From JAPHTQ01 sp050288165 (GTDB lineage Bacteria > Pseudomonadota > Gammaproteobacteria > Thiohalomonadales > Thiohalomonadaceae), in assembly GCA_050288165.1 (NCBI GenBank), contig JBNKDG010000001.1, forward strand, positions 248,001 to 312,000: a DNA stretch of 64,000 bases, written 5' to 3'. Below are positions 15,887-24,250 of the stretch, piece after piece. A program made the translations under genes and the position numbers. The notes under the pieces were generated by a model. It searched no databases and was not told the origin of the DNA. It was given only the letters and a program-made list of their open reading frames with translations. Within the stretch, counting starts at the first letter, position 1, and each line of letters begins with the position of its first letter.

Positions 15887-17914
15887 TTACTGTTGTGTCG
15901 AATCCCGTCGAGGTTTGGGATTGTGATTGCTGATATAGCGGGCCGCCTCGTAGAGGGCGCGGGTCAGTTCGCGCATCTTCTCCGCTTGTTGCGGTTGCTC
16001 GGCGCTGACGTCCTGACGCGGTTCGTCGCTGTTAAGGCGATGCAACGTACCCTGTTTGGCGGTAACCGGCATGGTGTAGTAGTAATCCTGATTGACCACG
16101 CCGATGGTCGTCGTTGCCGCGGGGGAAATGATAAAGGCATTACGATCCTTGTCAAAGGCGGGGTTGAACAGATCCCGGCCCAGAGTGGTGTTGATGTGCT
16201 CGTGGCCGGTGAGGCTGGCCAGCGAGGTCATCACATCGGTCTCGCTGGCGACGGTGTCCAATACCTTGCCCTGCGGGATCAGTTCCGGTGAGTAGATGAC
16301 GAAGGGGACGCGGTTCTTACCCAGGCCGAGTTGCGTGTCTGCCTTGTAGGTGTGTTCCCCGGCGTTGCCGGCGATGCCGTGGTCACCGAAGAAGGCGAAC
16401 ACGGTGTTGTCGAAGTAGCCTGCTTCTTTCACCTTTTGCATGAAGTAGCCGATGCTGTGGTCCATGAAGCGGTAGGAGTTGAACTCCTCCTCCGATTCGA
16501 AGCCGTACTTTTTCAGTTCCGCCTGCGGTACATGCTTTAACTCAAAACCGTTGCGATCTTCCGGGATGGTGTAGGGGCGATGGTTGCCAGAGGTCTGGAT
16601 CACGGCGAAGAAGGGCTTCTTCTCGTGTTGCAGCACCTTGTGCGCCTCTTTGAACAGATCCAGATCGGAGAGTCCCCAGACATCGACCCGCGGTGATTCG
16701 TAGCTGCCTTCCTCATAGATGTTCAGACCACGGATGTTGTTGCCGAGTAGACCGCGGATATTACCCCAGCTGGCGCTGCCGCCGAGGAAGTAGTACTTCT
16801 CGTAGCCATCGAAGTCGTTCATCAACATGTGCTGGTCGACGATTGTCGGATTACGCGACGAGGTGGTGTTGCCCAGTTGTACGTCGGGGATACCGGTGAG
16901 GGCGCAGAACACCGAGCGCGCAGTGCCGGTGACCGGGGCGTAGTAGTTTTTGTAGTAGAGGCCGTTGTTTGCTACTTCATCGAAATATGGCGTGGGGTGC
17001 AGCGGGTTACCGGAGAGGCCCGACTTGTAGGCGGCGAACGACTCCAGGATCACCACTACGATGTTGTAGGGTTTGTCCGGATGACCGACCGGTGTCACCT
17101 TGCGGGCGAAGTTGAGCTTCTCCGCATCGGGTTGGTCGATGCCCAGATACTCCGCCAGCATCGGATAAAACTTGCGGGTCGCCTTGGCGTCGTAGGGCAG
17201 GCCGCCGTTGTGGTAGGTGTAGTAGAAGTAGATCGCCGGGTTGGTGGCGACCGATGAGGCGAAGCTGTGGGTGCTGAAGAAGGCGTCGCTCCAACGCAGT
17301 GGGTAATAGGAGAACTTGCCGTAGATGGCGAACAGCACCACGAAGCCTATAAAGGTATTGAGCAGCGCCTTGCGCCAGCCGAAGCAGGCGATGTAGTGGA
17401 CGTGGAGGAAGTGATCGATCAGTCGGTTCAGTCCCCAGTTCAGCAGCAGCATGGTCATGATCAACAACAGCGCGCCACTGACCACGGGATAACTCTCCCA
17501 CACCATCTCCGCCGAGATCAGCGGATCGGCAAAGAAGCGCAGCACCGAGTTATCGACCCGGGTGTGTAGATAGGCGTAGTGGCCGAAGTCGAGCAGGTAG
17601 AAGAGGATCAAGGCGAGGGTGGCGAGCAGCAGGTAGCCGCGCCACAGTTTCAAACCCAGATCCGTTTCAATCGGATGGATGGTGGGAATCCAGCCCAGCA
17701 GCAGTAGCGGTAACAGCACCAGCAGTGCCAGGCGCAGGTCGAACTTCATGCCGATATAGAGCGCCTGCCACAGCTCCATCCCGCCGAAGGGGTCGCCGGC
17801 GTTGTCGAAGGTAAGCCAGAAGGCGATGCGGGCGGTGGAGAAGAGCAGCACATAGACCAGCGCGATGGCGGCGGTAAAGCGAACCAGTGGGGGAATGCGG
17901 TAGATAAAGGTCAT
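15887..17914 (-). CDS. LtaS/OpgB-like membrane sulfatase family protein
   Basis: The product is 675 residues from ATG 17914, preceded by AGGA; a longer frame would begin at an unlikely TTG (18004). Five hydrophobic segments fill the first 190 residues. The periplasmic alkaline-phosphatase fold follows, starting NIVVVILESFAAYKS with a metal-ligand Glu, the nucleophile Thr in PVTGTARSVFC, and FFGDHGIAGNAGEHTY with the distal metal ligands. Relatives transfer phosphoglycerol from lipid to lipoteichoic acid or periplasmic glucans, or act on phosphoethanolamine. The true substrate cannot be told. It is divergent to the phosphatase at 18049. Confidence 0.85.
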   Translation of the reverse strand: MTFIYRIPPLVRFTAAIALVYVLLFSTARIAFWLTFDNAGDPFGGMELWQALYIGMKFDLRLALLVLLPLLLLGWIPTIHPIETDLGLKLWRGYLLLATLALILFYLLDFGHYAYLHTRVDNSVLRFFADPLISAEMVWESYPVVSGALLLIMTMLLLNWGLNRLIDHFLHVHYIACFGWRKALLNTFIGFVVLFAIYGKFSYYPLRWSDAFFSTHSFASSVATNPAIYFYYTYHNGGLPYDAKATRKFYPMLAEYLGIDQPDAEKLNFARKVTPVGHPDKPYNIVVVILESFAAYKSGLSGNPLHPTPYFDEVANNGLYYKNYYAPVTGTARSVFCALTGIPDVQLGNTTSSRNPTIVDQHMLMNDFDGYEKYYFLGGSASWGNIRGLLGNNIRGLNIYEEGSYESPRVDVWGLSDLDLFKEAHKVLQHEKKPFFAVIQTSGNHRPYTIPEDRNGFELKHVPQAELKKYGFESEEEFNSYRFMDHSIGYFMQKVKEAGYFDNTVFAFFGDHGIAGNAGEHTYKADTQLGLGKNRVPFVIYSPELIPQGKVLDTVASETDVMTSLASLTGHEHINTTLGRDLFNPAFDKDRNAFIISPAATTTIGVVNQDYYYTMPVTAKQGTLHRLNSDEPRQDVSAEQPQQAEKMRELTRALYEAARYISNHNPKPRRDSTQQ

Positions 17915-18048
17915 GATTTGTCCTGTGCCGACAACGTTCTTTGCCGCGGCGATTGTAACATAGGGGAGTAAAGCGGTATGTTTTGGCCTTGCCTGTGGTG
18001 ACAAGTTCCGCAGCCGTACATTGATAGTTTTTTTACGGGAATCAATTA

Positions 18049-19389
18049 ATGAAAATTTCCAAACTCCTGCGCCGCGGTGGCTTGGTAGTGGCTGCCCTCT
18101 TGCTTGCCGTGGTCTGTTGGCAGGCGTGGCTCTTTCTGCAGGAATCGGACAACAGTGGCGCGCGCGGGCCCTATCTGCAGATGTCCGCTGCCGATGGCAT
18201 GACCATCCGCTGGAATACCGATGAGTCGGAACGCGGTGTGGTGCGTTACGGTGAACGTCCGGATCGACTGACGCTGGTCTCCCGGGAGAATGGCGAGCGC
18301 ACAGTGCATGAGATGCGTCTGCGCGACCTCAAACCCGCTACTCGCTACTGGTACGCGGTGGGTAATGAAAAACATAATCGCTACGGCGGCACTCCGGCGG
18401 ACTGGTTTGTCACCGCACCGAAACCGGGTAGCGAACGACCAGTACGTTTCTGGGTTCAGGGCGATCCCGGCTATGCCACCACCTTCGCCCTCGAAGGGCG
18501 CGATGCGATGGTGAAGTGGGTCTCTGCCCATCCGCGTCCGGGACTGCCGTTTCTCGATCTCTGGCTGACCACCGGCGACAACGCCTATAGCCACGGGCGC
18601 AACAGTGAGTTTCAGTTGAATCTGTTCGATGCCTATCCGCGTCTGCTGGCCAACATTCCCTACTGGCCCGTCTTCGGTAACCACGACGCGCGGCGCTGGG
18701 CCTTTTTCGATATCTTCAGTTTTCCCACCCAGGGAGAATCCGGTGGCGTGCCTTCAGGCAGCGAGCACTACTACGCTATCGATTACGGCCAGGTCCATTT
18801 CGTGGTGCTCGATTCTCACCACGGCGATCGCACACCGGAAGGCGACATGCTGACCTGGTTGAAGAAGGATCTGGCGGCGACCAAACAGCCGTGGTTGATT
18901 GCCCTGTTCCACCATCCGCCCTATACCAAGGGTTCACACGATTCAGATAACCCCGGTGATAGCGGTAACCGCATGGGCGAAATGCGCGAAAATGCCCTGC
19001 CGATCCTTGAAGCGGCGGGTGTTGATCTGGTTCTCTCTGGTCACAGCCACGACTATGAGCGTTCCGTGTTGCTCGACTGTCACTACGGCGACTCTTCGAC
19101 ATTCAAGCCTTCGATGATCGTCGCCAAGGATTCGCCCTATACCAAACCGGCAGGGCTGACACCGCACGCCGGTGCGATCTACAACGTGGTCGGTTCCACC
19201 GCGCGCGCCAGCAACGGGCCGCTGGGTCATCCGGCCATGGCGGTGAGCAAAAACATCCCCGGCTCATTGCTGGTTGATGTGGCAGGCGATACGTTGAGTG
19301 CATATTTCATCGGCGCCGATGGTGCCGAACTCGATAGCTATACCATTGTGAAAAAGGGCGAGGCTGGCGCACCGCGCCACTGTAATTAA
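18049..19389 (+). CDS. purple-acid-phosphatase-like metallophosphoesterase
   Basis: This 446-residue protein starts with a membrane anchor or uncleaved signal (residues about 10-32). An N-terminal fibronectin-III-like domain (YLQMSAADGMTIRWNTDES to RYWYAVG) precedes the metallophosphoesterase domain. Metal-binding motifs follow in order: GDPGY, TTGDNAY, GNHD, LFHHPPY and GHSHDYERS. This is the PAP layout, so it should hydrolyse phosphomonoesters in the periplasm with a binuclear metal centre. The next gene, moeB, starts 10 bases downstream and may be cotranscribed, although no functional link is evident. Confidence 0.88.
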   Translation: MKISKLLRRGGLVVAALLLAVVCWQAWLFLQESDNSGARGPYLQMSAADGMTIRWNTDESERGVVRYGERPDRLTLVSRENGERTVHEMRLRDLKPATRYWYAVGNEKHNRYGGTPADWFVTAPKPGSERPVRFWVQGDPGYATTFALEGRDAMVKWVSAHPRPGLPFLDLWLTTGDNAYSHGRNSEFQLNLFDAYPRLLANIPYWPVFGNHDARRWAFFDIFSFPTQGESGGVPSGSEHYYAIDYGQVHFVVLDSHHGDRTPEGDMLTWLKKDLAATKQPWLIALFHHPPYTKGSHDSDNPGDSGNRMGEMRENALPILEAAGVDLVLSGHSHDYERSVLLDCHYGDSSTFKPSMIVAKDSPYTKPAGLTPHAGAIYNVVGSTARASNGPLGHPAMAVSKNIPGSLLVDVAGDTLSAYFIGADGAELDSYTIVKKGEAGAPRHCN

Positions 19390-19399
19390 GGAGCAAAGC

Positions 19400-20146
19400 G
19401 TGGAAGACGAACAACTCCTCCGCTATAGCCGTCAGATCATGCTGCCGCAGTTTGATGTGGCGGGGCAGCAGCGGCTGCTTGATAGTCACTCATTGATCAT
19501 CGGTATGGGCGGGCTCGGTTCGCCGGTAGCGATCTACCTCGCCGCCGCCGGGGTGGGCAAGCTGACCCTGGTCGATTTCGACAAGGTGGATCTTACCAAC
19601 CTGCAACGGCAGATCGTTCACTCCACCGCCGACATCGGTCGGCTCAAGGTGGAGTCGGCGCGTGAGCATTTACTAGCGCTCAATCCCGAGATCACCGTTG
19701 AGATCATCAGCCACAAGCTCGAAGGCGATGAACTGCTGGCGGCGGTGGCCACCGCCGATGTGGTGGTCGATGCCAGCGACAACTTCGCCACCCGCTTCGC
19801 GATCAACGATGCCTGCGTGCAGGCACGCAAACCGCTGGTCTCCGGTGCGGCGATCCGCATGGAGGGGCAGGTGGCGGTCTTTCACAACGAGCGGGACGAT
19901 AGTCCCTGTTACCGTTGCCTCTACCGTGACGAAGGCGAACTGGCGCAGACCTGTAGTGAAAACGGGGTGCTGGCGCCGGTGGTCGGGGTGATCGGTTCCA
20001 TCCAGGCGACGGAAACCATTAAGCTGCTTAGCGGTATGGGTGAAACCCTTGGTGGGCGCCTGATGATGTGGGACGCCATGGCCATGGAGTGGCGGACCCT
20101 CAAGTTGAAAAAAGACCCGGCCTGCCCGGTCTGCAACAGGAGTTGA
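19400..20146 (+). CDS. moeB: E1-like adenylyltransferase, MoeB/ThiF family
   Basis: This 248-residue cytosolic enzyme adenylates the C-terminal glycine of a sulfur-carrier protein such as MoaD or ThiS. The nucleotide loop is GMGGLGSP, the arginine finger lies in NLQRQIVH, and the adenylation Asp in VVDASDNF. CYRC and CPVC at the C-terminal side form the structural zinc site, and TCSENGVLAPVVG carries the conserved Cys loop. GTG 19400 follows AAGGAG. It overlaps the JAMM protease gene by one base, so the two are translationally coupled. MoeB and ThiF cannot be separated safely by eye. Confidence 0.88.
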   Translation: MEDEQLLRYSRQIMLPQFDVAGQQRLLDSHSLIIGMGGLGSPVAIYLAAAGVGKLTLVDFDKVDLTNLQRQIVHSTADIGRLKVESAREHLLALNPEITVEIISHKLEGDELLAAVATADVVVDASDNFATRFAINDACVQARKPLVSGAAIRMEGQVAVFHNERDDSPCYRCLYRDEGELAQTCSENGVLAPVVGVIGSIQATETIKLLSGMGETLGGRLMMWDAMAMEWRTLKLKKDPACPVCNRS

Positions 20147-20553
20147 TGATGGCGGAGAGTTTGCCAAGGGAATTGATCAACCGCCTGCTGGCCCAGGCAC
20201 AGCATTCACCGGAGGTGGAGGTCTGCGGCCTCATCGGTCTCAGCGAAGCGGGTACTTACTCTCTCTATCCGGTGGATAACGTCGCTACGGATCAGGCGCA
20301 CCTCTTCGCCATGGCGCCGCAAGGGCAGATCGACGCCATGCGCCGGATGCGTGAGGGGAATGAAACTCTTTACGCCATCTACCACTCACACCCTCATGCC
20401 CCGGCTGAGCCGTCGTTTCGCGACCGGCAGGAAGCGGCCTACGCCGAAGCGCTCTACCTGATTATTTCCCTCGACACCAAGGGTGTATTACAGTTGCGCG
20501 GCTTCAATCTGAGCGATGGAGAATTTACCCCGGTGGAACTGCACCTTGCATAG
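20146..20553 (+). CDS. M67 family JAMM/MPN+ metallopeptidase
   Basis: The 135-residue protein carries the full JAMM zinc-protease motif: Glu25 (EVEVCGLIG), His80-x-His82, Ser90 and Asp93 within HSHPHAPAEPSFRD. Relatives cleave after the terminal Gly-Gly of ubiquitin-like sulfur carriers, or release amino acids from them (Mec/CysO systems). ATG 20146 overlaps the moeB stop by one base and is served by ACAGGAG; a second ATG follows at 20149. An E1-like enzyme paired with an isopeptidase points to one sulfur-carrier pathway, but no carrier gene is adjacent. Confidence 0.88.
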   Translation: MMAESLPRELINRLLAQAQHSPEVEVCGLIGLSEAGTYSLYPVDNVATDQAHLFAMAPQGQIDAMRRMREGNETLYAIYHSHPHAPAEPSFRDRQEAAYAEALYLIISLDTKGVLQLRGFNLSDGEFTPVELHLA

Positions 20554-20601
20554 CCGCTAGAATCGGCAGCATAAACAACACAACCCGTACGGAGAAAATA
20601 A

Positions 20602-20883
20602 GTGGCTGAAACCATTGATGAACTGACCATTGAATACGTCGAAGACGGCGTTACCACCACCAAGGAACTGGACAAGGTGGTACTCACCCGCGGCGCCTGG
20701 TCGACCATCCTCTACCGCTATCAGGACTGGGATCGGCGTAAGGAGGAGTATGGTCCGGAGAAGTATTCCATCCGCCGTTACCAGAAGCGTAACGGCGAAT
20801 TCCGCCAGCAGTCCAAGTTCAATATCTCCAACAAGGAGCAGGCGCAGCAGATTATTGAGGCGCTGCAGAACTGGATTAAGTGA
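20602..20883 (+). CDS. conserved small protein of unknown function
   Basis: The 93-residue soluble, charged protein starts at GTG 20602 after ACGGAGAAAATAA. The sequence TIEYVEDGVTTTKELDKVVL suggests a beta-rich N-terminal half; the C-terminal part (NISNKEQAQQIIEALQNWIK) is an amphipathic helix. It does not end in Gly-Gly, so it is not an obvious ubiquitin-like carrier for the adjacent MoeB/JAMM pair. I recall similar short proteins in other sulfur-oxidising gammaproteobacteria but no function. It lies 48 bases after the JAMM gene. Confidence 0.65.
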   Translation: MAETIDELTIEYVEDGVTTTKELDKVVLTRGAWSTILYRYQDWDRRKEEYGPEKYSIRRYQKRNGEFRQQSKFNISNKEQAQQIIEALQNWIK

Positions 20884-20978
20884 GCTGTCGCACTGTTAAT
20901 ACCTGACTGTTTGTCTATGCTATTAAGAGGTAGGCGCGCACCCATGGGTAGCAATACTCTGACTGTTTGGAGGTGTTT

Positions 20979-21410
20979 ATGGGACGGCAGGTTGGCGTCG
21001 CCAAGGCGGCAAGTACCCTCGGCATTAGCCGGCATGAGCTGCAACGCCTGATCCACGATGGCGACCTGCACACCTTTGAGGGGCAGGTCGATATGGATGA
21101 GTTGCGGCAGCGCTATCCCACCCTGGCGCTGCAGGACGACCCGGTGAAGGAGCGGGTCGACCTGATCCGCGGCACCGCTTTCGCCCGTCGCGTAACCTCG
21201 ACGGTCGCACCCGACACCGACACCCTGGAAAACCAGCTGCGCCGCCGCACCGCCGATCTCAATGTGGCCGAGGAGAAAATGAAACACTTCCGTGGCTGTA
21301 TCGAGGAACTGGCGCAGATACTGGGTGACCTCAACCGCGACGCGACGCCAGATCAAAAGCAGGTCATCTCGGTAATCAATAGCTGGTTGCTGGATCGGCT
21401 GACTCACTGA
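20979..21410 (+). CDS. HTH plus coiled-coil protein of unknown function
   Basis: The 143-residue protein starts at ATG 20979, six bases after GGAGG; an in-frame TTG at 20967 overlaps that site. Residues about 5-45 resemble an excisionase/MerR-like helix-turn-helix (VAKAASTLGISRHELQRLIHDGDL, then VDMDELRQRYP). Residues about 75-115 form a charged coiled coil (ENQLRRRTADLNVAEEKMKHF), followed by a short helical end. DNA binding by a dimer is plausible; the target is unknown. A 24-bp perfect inverted repeat lies just downstream. Confidence 0.65.
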   Translation: MGRQVGVAKAASTLGISRHELQRLIHDGDLHTFEGQVDMDELRQRYPTLALQDDPVKERVDLIRGTAFARRVTSTVAPDTDTLENQLRRRTADLNVAEEKMKHFRGCIEELAQILGDLNRDATPDQKQVISVINSWLLDRLTH

Positions 21411-21433
21411 AACCGCTGTAGGTCGGGTTAGTT

Positions 21434-21507
21434 GTAGGCTGGGCAGTCATGCCCAGCTATTCAAACTTCGATAAACAACGGATGCTGGGCATGACTGCCC
21501 AGCCTAC
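21434..21507. repeat. perfect 24-bp inverted repeat with 26-bp loop
   Basis: Bases 21434-21457 are exactly complementary to 21484-21507 (arms beginning GTAGGCTGGGCAGTCATGCC). No T-run follows, so it is not a classic terminator, though it would form a very stable RNA hairpin. It lies between the HTH gene and ppnP. The GTAGGCTGGGC word is common in dispersed intergenic repeats of environmental proteobacteria. Confidence 0.8.
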
Positions 21508-21575
21508 CTCCTGATAGACTTCTCCCACCGCGCCTGGCGCGGCCGTTTACGTTTACATCCAGAAAGGAAAAGCGC

Positions 21576-21857
21576 GTGTTCAAGACCAACGAATATTTTG
21601 ATGGCAAGGTGAAATCGATCGCCTTCAGTAGTAACGGCGAAGCCGCCACCATCGGCGTCATGGCGCCGGGCGAATACGAATTCGGCACCAGCCAGCAGGA
21701 AACCATGCAGGTAATCAGTGGCGAGTTGACCGTGCGCCTGCCTGACGAAAGTGAGTGGAAAAACTACGGTCCCGGTGAGCAGTTCATTGTCGAGGCCAAC
21801 CAGAAGTTTGCTTTGAAGGTGGCGCAGGATACCGCCTATCTTTGCATCTATAGATAA
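21576..21857 (+). CDS. ppnP: pyrimidine/purine nucleoside phosphorylase PpnP
   Basis: The 93-residue cupin-fold enzyme cleaves nucleosides with phosphate to free base and ribose 1-phosphate, feeding salvage in the cytoplasm. It matches the DUF1255/YaiE family in length and signatures: MFKTNEYFDGKVKSIAF, ATIGVMAPGEYEFGTS and the ISGELTVRLP strand. It starts at GTG 21576, with AGAAAGGAAAAG upstream. It is flanked by two non-coding inverted repeats and appears monocistronic. Confidence 0.95.
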   Translation: MFKTNEYFDGKVKSIAFSSNGEAATIGVMAPGEYEFGTSQQETMQVISGELTVRLPDESEWKNYGPGEQFIVEANQKFALKVAQDTAYLCIYR

Positions 21858-21862
21858 ATAAA

Positions 21863-21945
21863 CCTCACCGCAGAGGCGCAAAGAACGCAAAGGAAAAATT
21901 TTTTAGAAGGGAGTTCTTTGCGACCTTTGCGTCTTTGCGGTGAAT
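21863..21945. repeat. imperfect inverted repeat with CACCGCA...GCGCAAAG words
   Basis: CTCACCGCAGAGGCGCAAAG (from 21863) is the near-complement of CTTTGCGTCTTTGCGGTGAA (ending about 21945). The arms are some 32 bases long around an A/T-rich loop, giving a long hairpin between ppnP and cca. The word TCACCGCAAAGACGCAAAG is familiar from dispersed repeats in many environmental genomes. Confidence 0.7.
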
Positions 21946-23162
21946 TATTTTTTTATTCCAGATATCGCTTCAATGCGTCGCCGCTGCACCTCATCTCCCA
22001 CGGCCTTACCGCTGAATCCCTGTTCCACCACCGCTTTCTGATCGACTTGCGTCGCCGCATGGTAGGCGGCCCGAATCAGATCGGGTTGGACGAAGTGTTG
22101 TTCCTCAAAACCGGTGCGGCCACGGGAGTCGGCCTCGCAGGCGAGCAGGAATAGCTCCAGCCGTTCCGGGCGGCGGAAGGCGTCGAGTTTCTCCAGCAGT
22201 TCCAGCATGGTTGCTGGGCGCAGTTCTTCAGCACGGTGATAGATGCCATGGTGTTGGGTCACCAGCAGGGCGATCTCGCGATAGTCACGGGGTACACGCA
22301 GGCGATCGCAAAGTTGCTCCACCAGTGTCACGCCGCGATGTTCATGGGCGATGTGGCGCGGCCACTCTTCCTGCGGTGTGGTGCCCTTGCCCAGATCGTG
22401 GACCAGTGCGGCAAAACGCACCCGCATATCGGCACTCAGTTTGGCCGCTTGCTCCAGCACCATCATGGTGTGCAGACCGGTGTCCTCTTCCGGGTGGTGG
22501 TGTTTCGGTTGCGGTACGCCGAAGAGCTGTTCCAACTCGGGGAAGATGCGCGCCAGTGCGCCGCAGTTGCGTAGCACTTCGAAGAAACGGGGCGGACTCT
22601 CTTCACCCAGCGCGCGTTCGGTCTCCTGCCACACCCGCTCCGCCACCAGTGCATCCACTTCGCCGTTTTCCACCATCTGCTTCATCAGCTTATGGGTGGC
22701 GTGGGCGACACGAAAACCCCACTTATTATAACGCGCCGCGTAGCGGGCGATGCGCAGGATACGCACCGGATCTTCGGCAAAAGCCTCAGAGACGTGGCGC
22801 AGTTTGCCCTGTTGTAGATCGTCGCGACCATTGAAGGGATCGATCAGATTGCCATCACCATCCTCGGCCATGGCGTTGATGGTCAGGTCGCGTCGCTTGA
22901 GATCCTCTTCGAGGGTGACATCGGGATCGGCGTGAAAGCTGAAGCCGTGATAGCCCGGTGCGGTCTTACGCTCAGTACGGGCGAGGGCGTACTCCTCTTT
23001 GGTCTGCGGATGGAGAAAGACCGGGAAATCCTTGCCTACCGGCTGGTAGCCGAGGTCGAGCATTTGCTGCGGCGTGGCGCCAACCACGACCCAGTCGCGA
23101 TCGCGCGGTTCCAGTCCCAGCAGTTTGTCGCGTACCGCACCGCCCACCAGATAAATTTGCAA
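21945..23162 (-). CDS. cca: multifunctional CCA tRNA nucleotidyltransferase
   Basis: This 405-residue enzyme adds or repairs the 3' CCA of tRNAs. The class II nucleotidyltransferase head has YLVGGAVRDKLLG and RDRDWVVVG, then RRDLTINAMAED and PVRILRIARYAARY. The C-terminal half carries an HD phosphohydrolase domain (VRFAALVHDLGKG), so it is the multifunctional gammaproteobacterial form. I chose TTG 23162, because GGGAGGGA lies about nine bases upstream and LQIYLVGGAVRD aligns with the usual MKIYLVGGAVRD start; a longer frame would intrude into the preceding gene. It begins four bases after that gene's stop. Confidence 0.93.
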   Translation of the reverse strand: MQIYLVGGAVRDKLLGLEPRDRDWVVVGATPQQMLDLGYQPVGKDFPVFLHPQTKEEYALARTERKTAPGYHGFSFHADPDVTLEEDLKRRDLTINAMAEDGDGNLIDPFNGRDDLQQGKLRHVSEAFAEDPVRILRIARYAARYNKWGFRVAHATHKLMKQMVENGEVDALVAERVWQETERALGEESPPRFFEVLRNCGALARIFPELEQLFGVPQPKHHHPEEDTGLHTMMVLEQAAKLSADMRVRFAALVHDLGKGTTPQEEWPRHIAHEHRGVTLVEQLCDRLRVPRDYREIALLVTQHHGIYHRAEELRPATMLELLEKLDAFRRPERLELFLLACEADSRGRTGFEEQHFVQPDLIRAAYHAATQVDQKAVVEQGFSGKAVGDEVQRRRIEAISGIKK

Positions 23163-23166
23163 CGGC

Positions 23167-24126
23167 CTAATCCCTCCCCGCCTGCGAGCGGAAAACAGGA
23201 TAGCGGCTGCGCATACCGCCACCGCCGTTCAGGTAGGTAGGAACTTCGCTCTCGATACTGCGCGGGGTGATGTCGAAGATCGCCGGAAAGTCGCCGCTGC
23301 AGACACTGTCGGTCAGCATCGAGTTGAGGTTGTCGCGAGAGAAGGGTTTGCCCGGCACGAACTCCATCAAGAATGCCTGTAACCAGGAGGCCCAGGCGGG
23401 CAGGGCGAAGATATGGCGGCGCAGGCCGAGCTGGTTGGCGGTAAACAGCACCAGCTGTTTCAGGGTGTAGCTGCGTGGGCCACAGAGATCGTAGCGCTGA
23501 CCCCAGGTGGCGCGGTTATCGATGGCGCGGGCAAAACACTCGACCACGTCGCCGACGTAGATCGGGGCAAAGCGTGCCCTGGCGCAGGCCAGCGGGAAGA
23601 ACAGCGGGATGCGTTTCAGTAATCCGGCGAAGCGGTTAAAGAAGCTATCGCCGGGACCGAAGATCACCGAGGGACGGAAGCTGGTGACGGTCAATTTTTT
23701 CGCCATGTGTACCAGGTTCTCTGCTTCGCCCTTGCTGCGCAGATAGTAGCTGCTGCCCTTATCGGCATCGGCGTTGAGGGCACTCATGTGCAGCAGTCGT
23801 TTGATACCGTTATCCTGACAGGCGACGACTACTCTGTGCGCCAGCTCGACATGGGCGCGACAGAAGCCGCGGCCGTTGTGGCGTTTCTCGTTGAGGATAC
23901 CGACCAGATTGATCACCACGTCGCAGCCTGCCACACAACGTTGGAGTTCATCTTCATCGTGGATATTGCAGGCCACCATCTCCAGTGTCGGCAGGACCAG
24001 CAATTCACGGTGTTGTGCCGGGCGTCGGGTCAGGATTCTTACCCGGTGGCCGTCACGCACCAGCCGTGCCGCCAGATGGTGGCCGACAAAGCCACTGCCG
24101 CCGAGGATACAAATGTAGTGTTGCAT
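23167..24126 (-). CDS. NAD-binding complex I NDUFA9-like / atypical SDR protein
   Basis: The 319-residue protein has an N-terminal Rossmann fold, ICILGGSGFVGHHLAARLV, with the Gly-rich loop, then CDVVINLVGILNEKR and the YYLRSKGEAENLV segment where the Tyr-x3-Lys of classic SDRs is altered. This group is related to the NDUFA9 accessory subunit of complex I and to NAD-dependent epimerases; quinone or NADH-related roles are suspected. ATG 24126 matches the usual start directly before the Rossmann strand. The gene is tightly coupled to cca (4-bp gap). Confidence 0.8.
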   Translation of the reverse strand: MQHYICILGGSGFVGHHLAARLVRDGHRVRILTRRPAQHRELLVLPTLEMVACNIHDEDELQRCVAGCDVVINLVGILNEKRHNGRGFCRAHVELAHRVVVACQDNGIKRLLHMSALNADADKGSSYYLRSKGEAENLVHMAKKLTVTSFRPSVIFGPGDSFFNRFAGLLKRIPLFFPLACARARFAPIYVGDVVECFARAIDNRATWGQRYDLCGPRSYTLKQLVLFTANQLGLRRHIFALPAWASWLQAFLMEFVPGKPFSRDNLNSMLTDSVCSGDFPAIFDITPRSIESEVPTYLNGGGGMRSRYPVFRSQAGRD

Positions 24127-24250
24127 GGACGGTAGATTCCCTCTTTCCTGTTCCGCCAGTATGAATACCTTGAAAGGGCTGGCACACTGTCCAACTATAA
24201 TACGGTAAGTCGCGCTAAAAAACGTCCACATAAAAGACACGGAGAAAGCC

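Noticed and set aside
24175..24201. Possible sigma-54 promoter (TGGCAC) before the aldehyde dehydrogenase gene
   Set aside because: The downstream half should read TTGC with proper spacing, but the sequence there is CCAAC.
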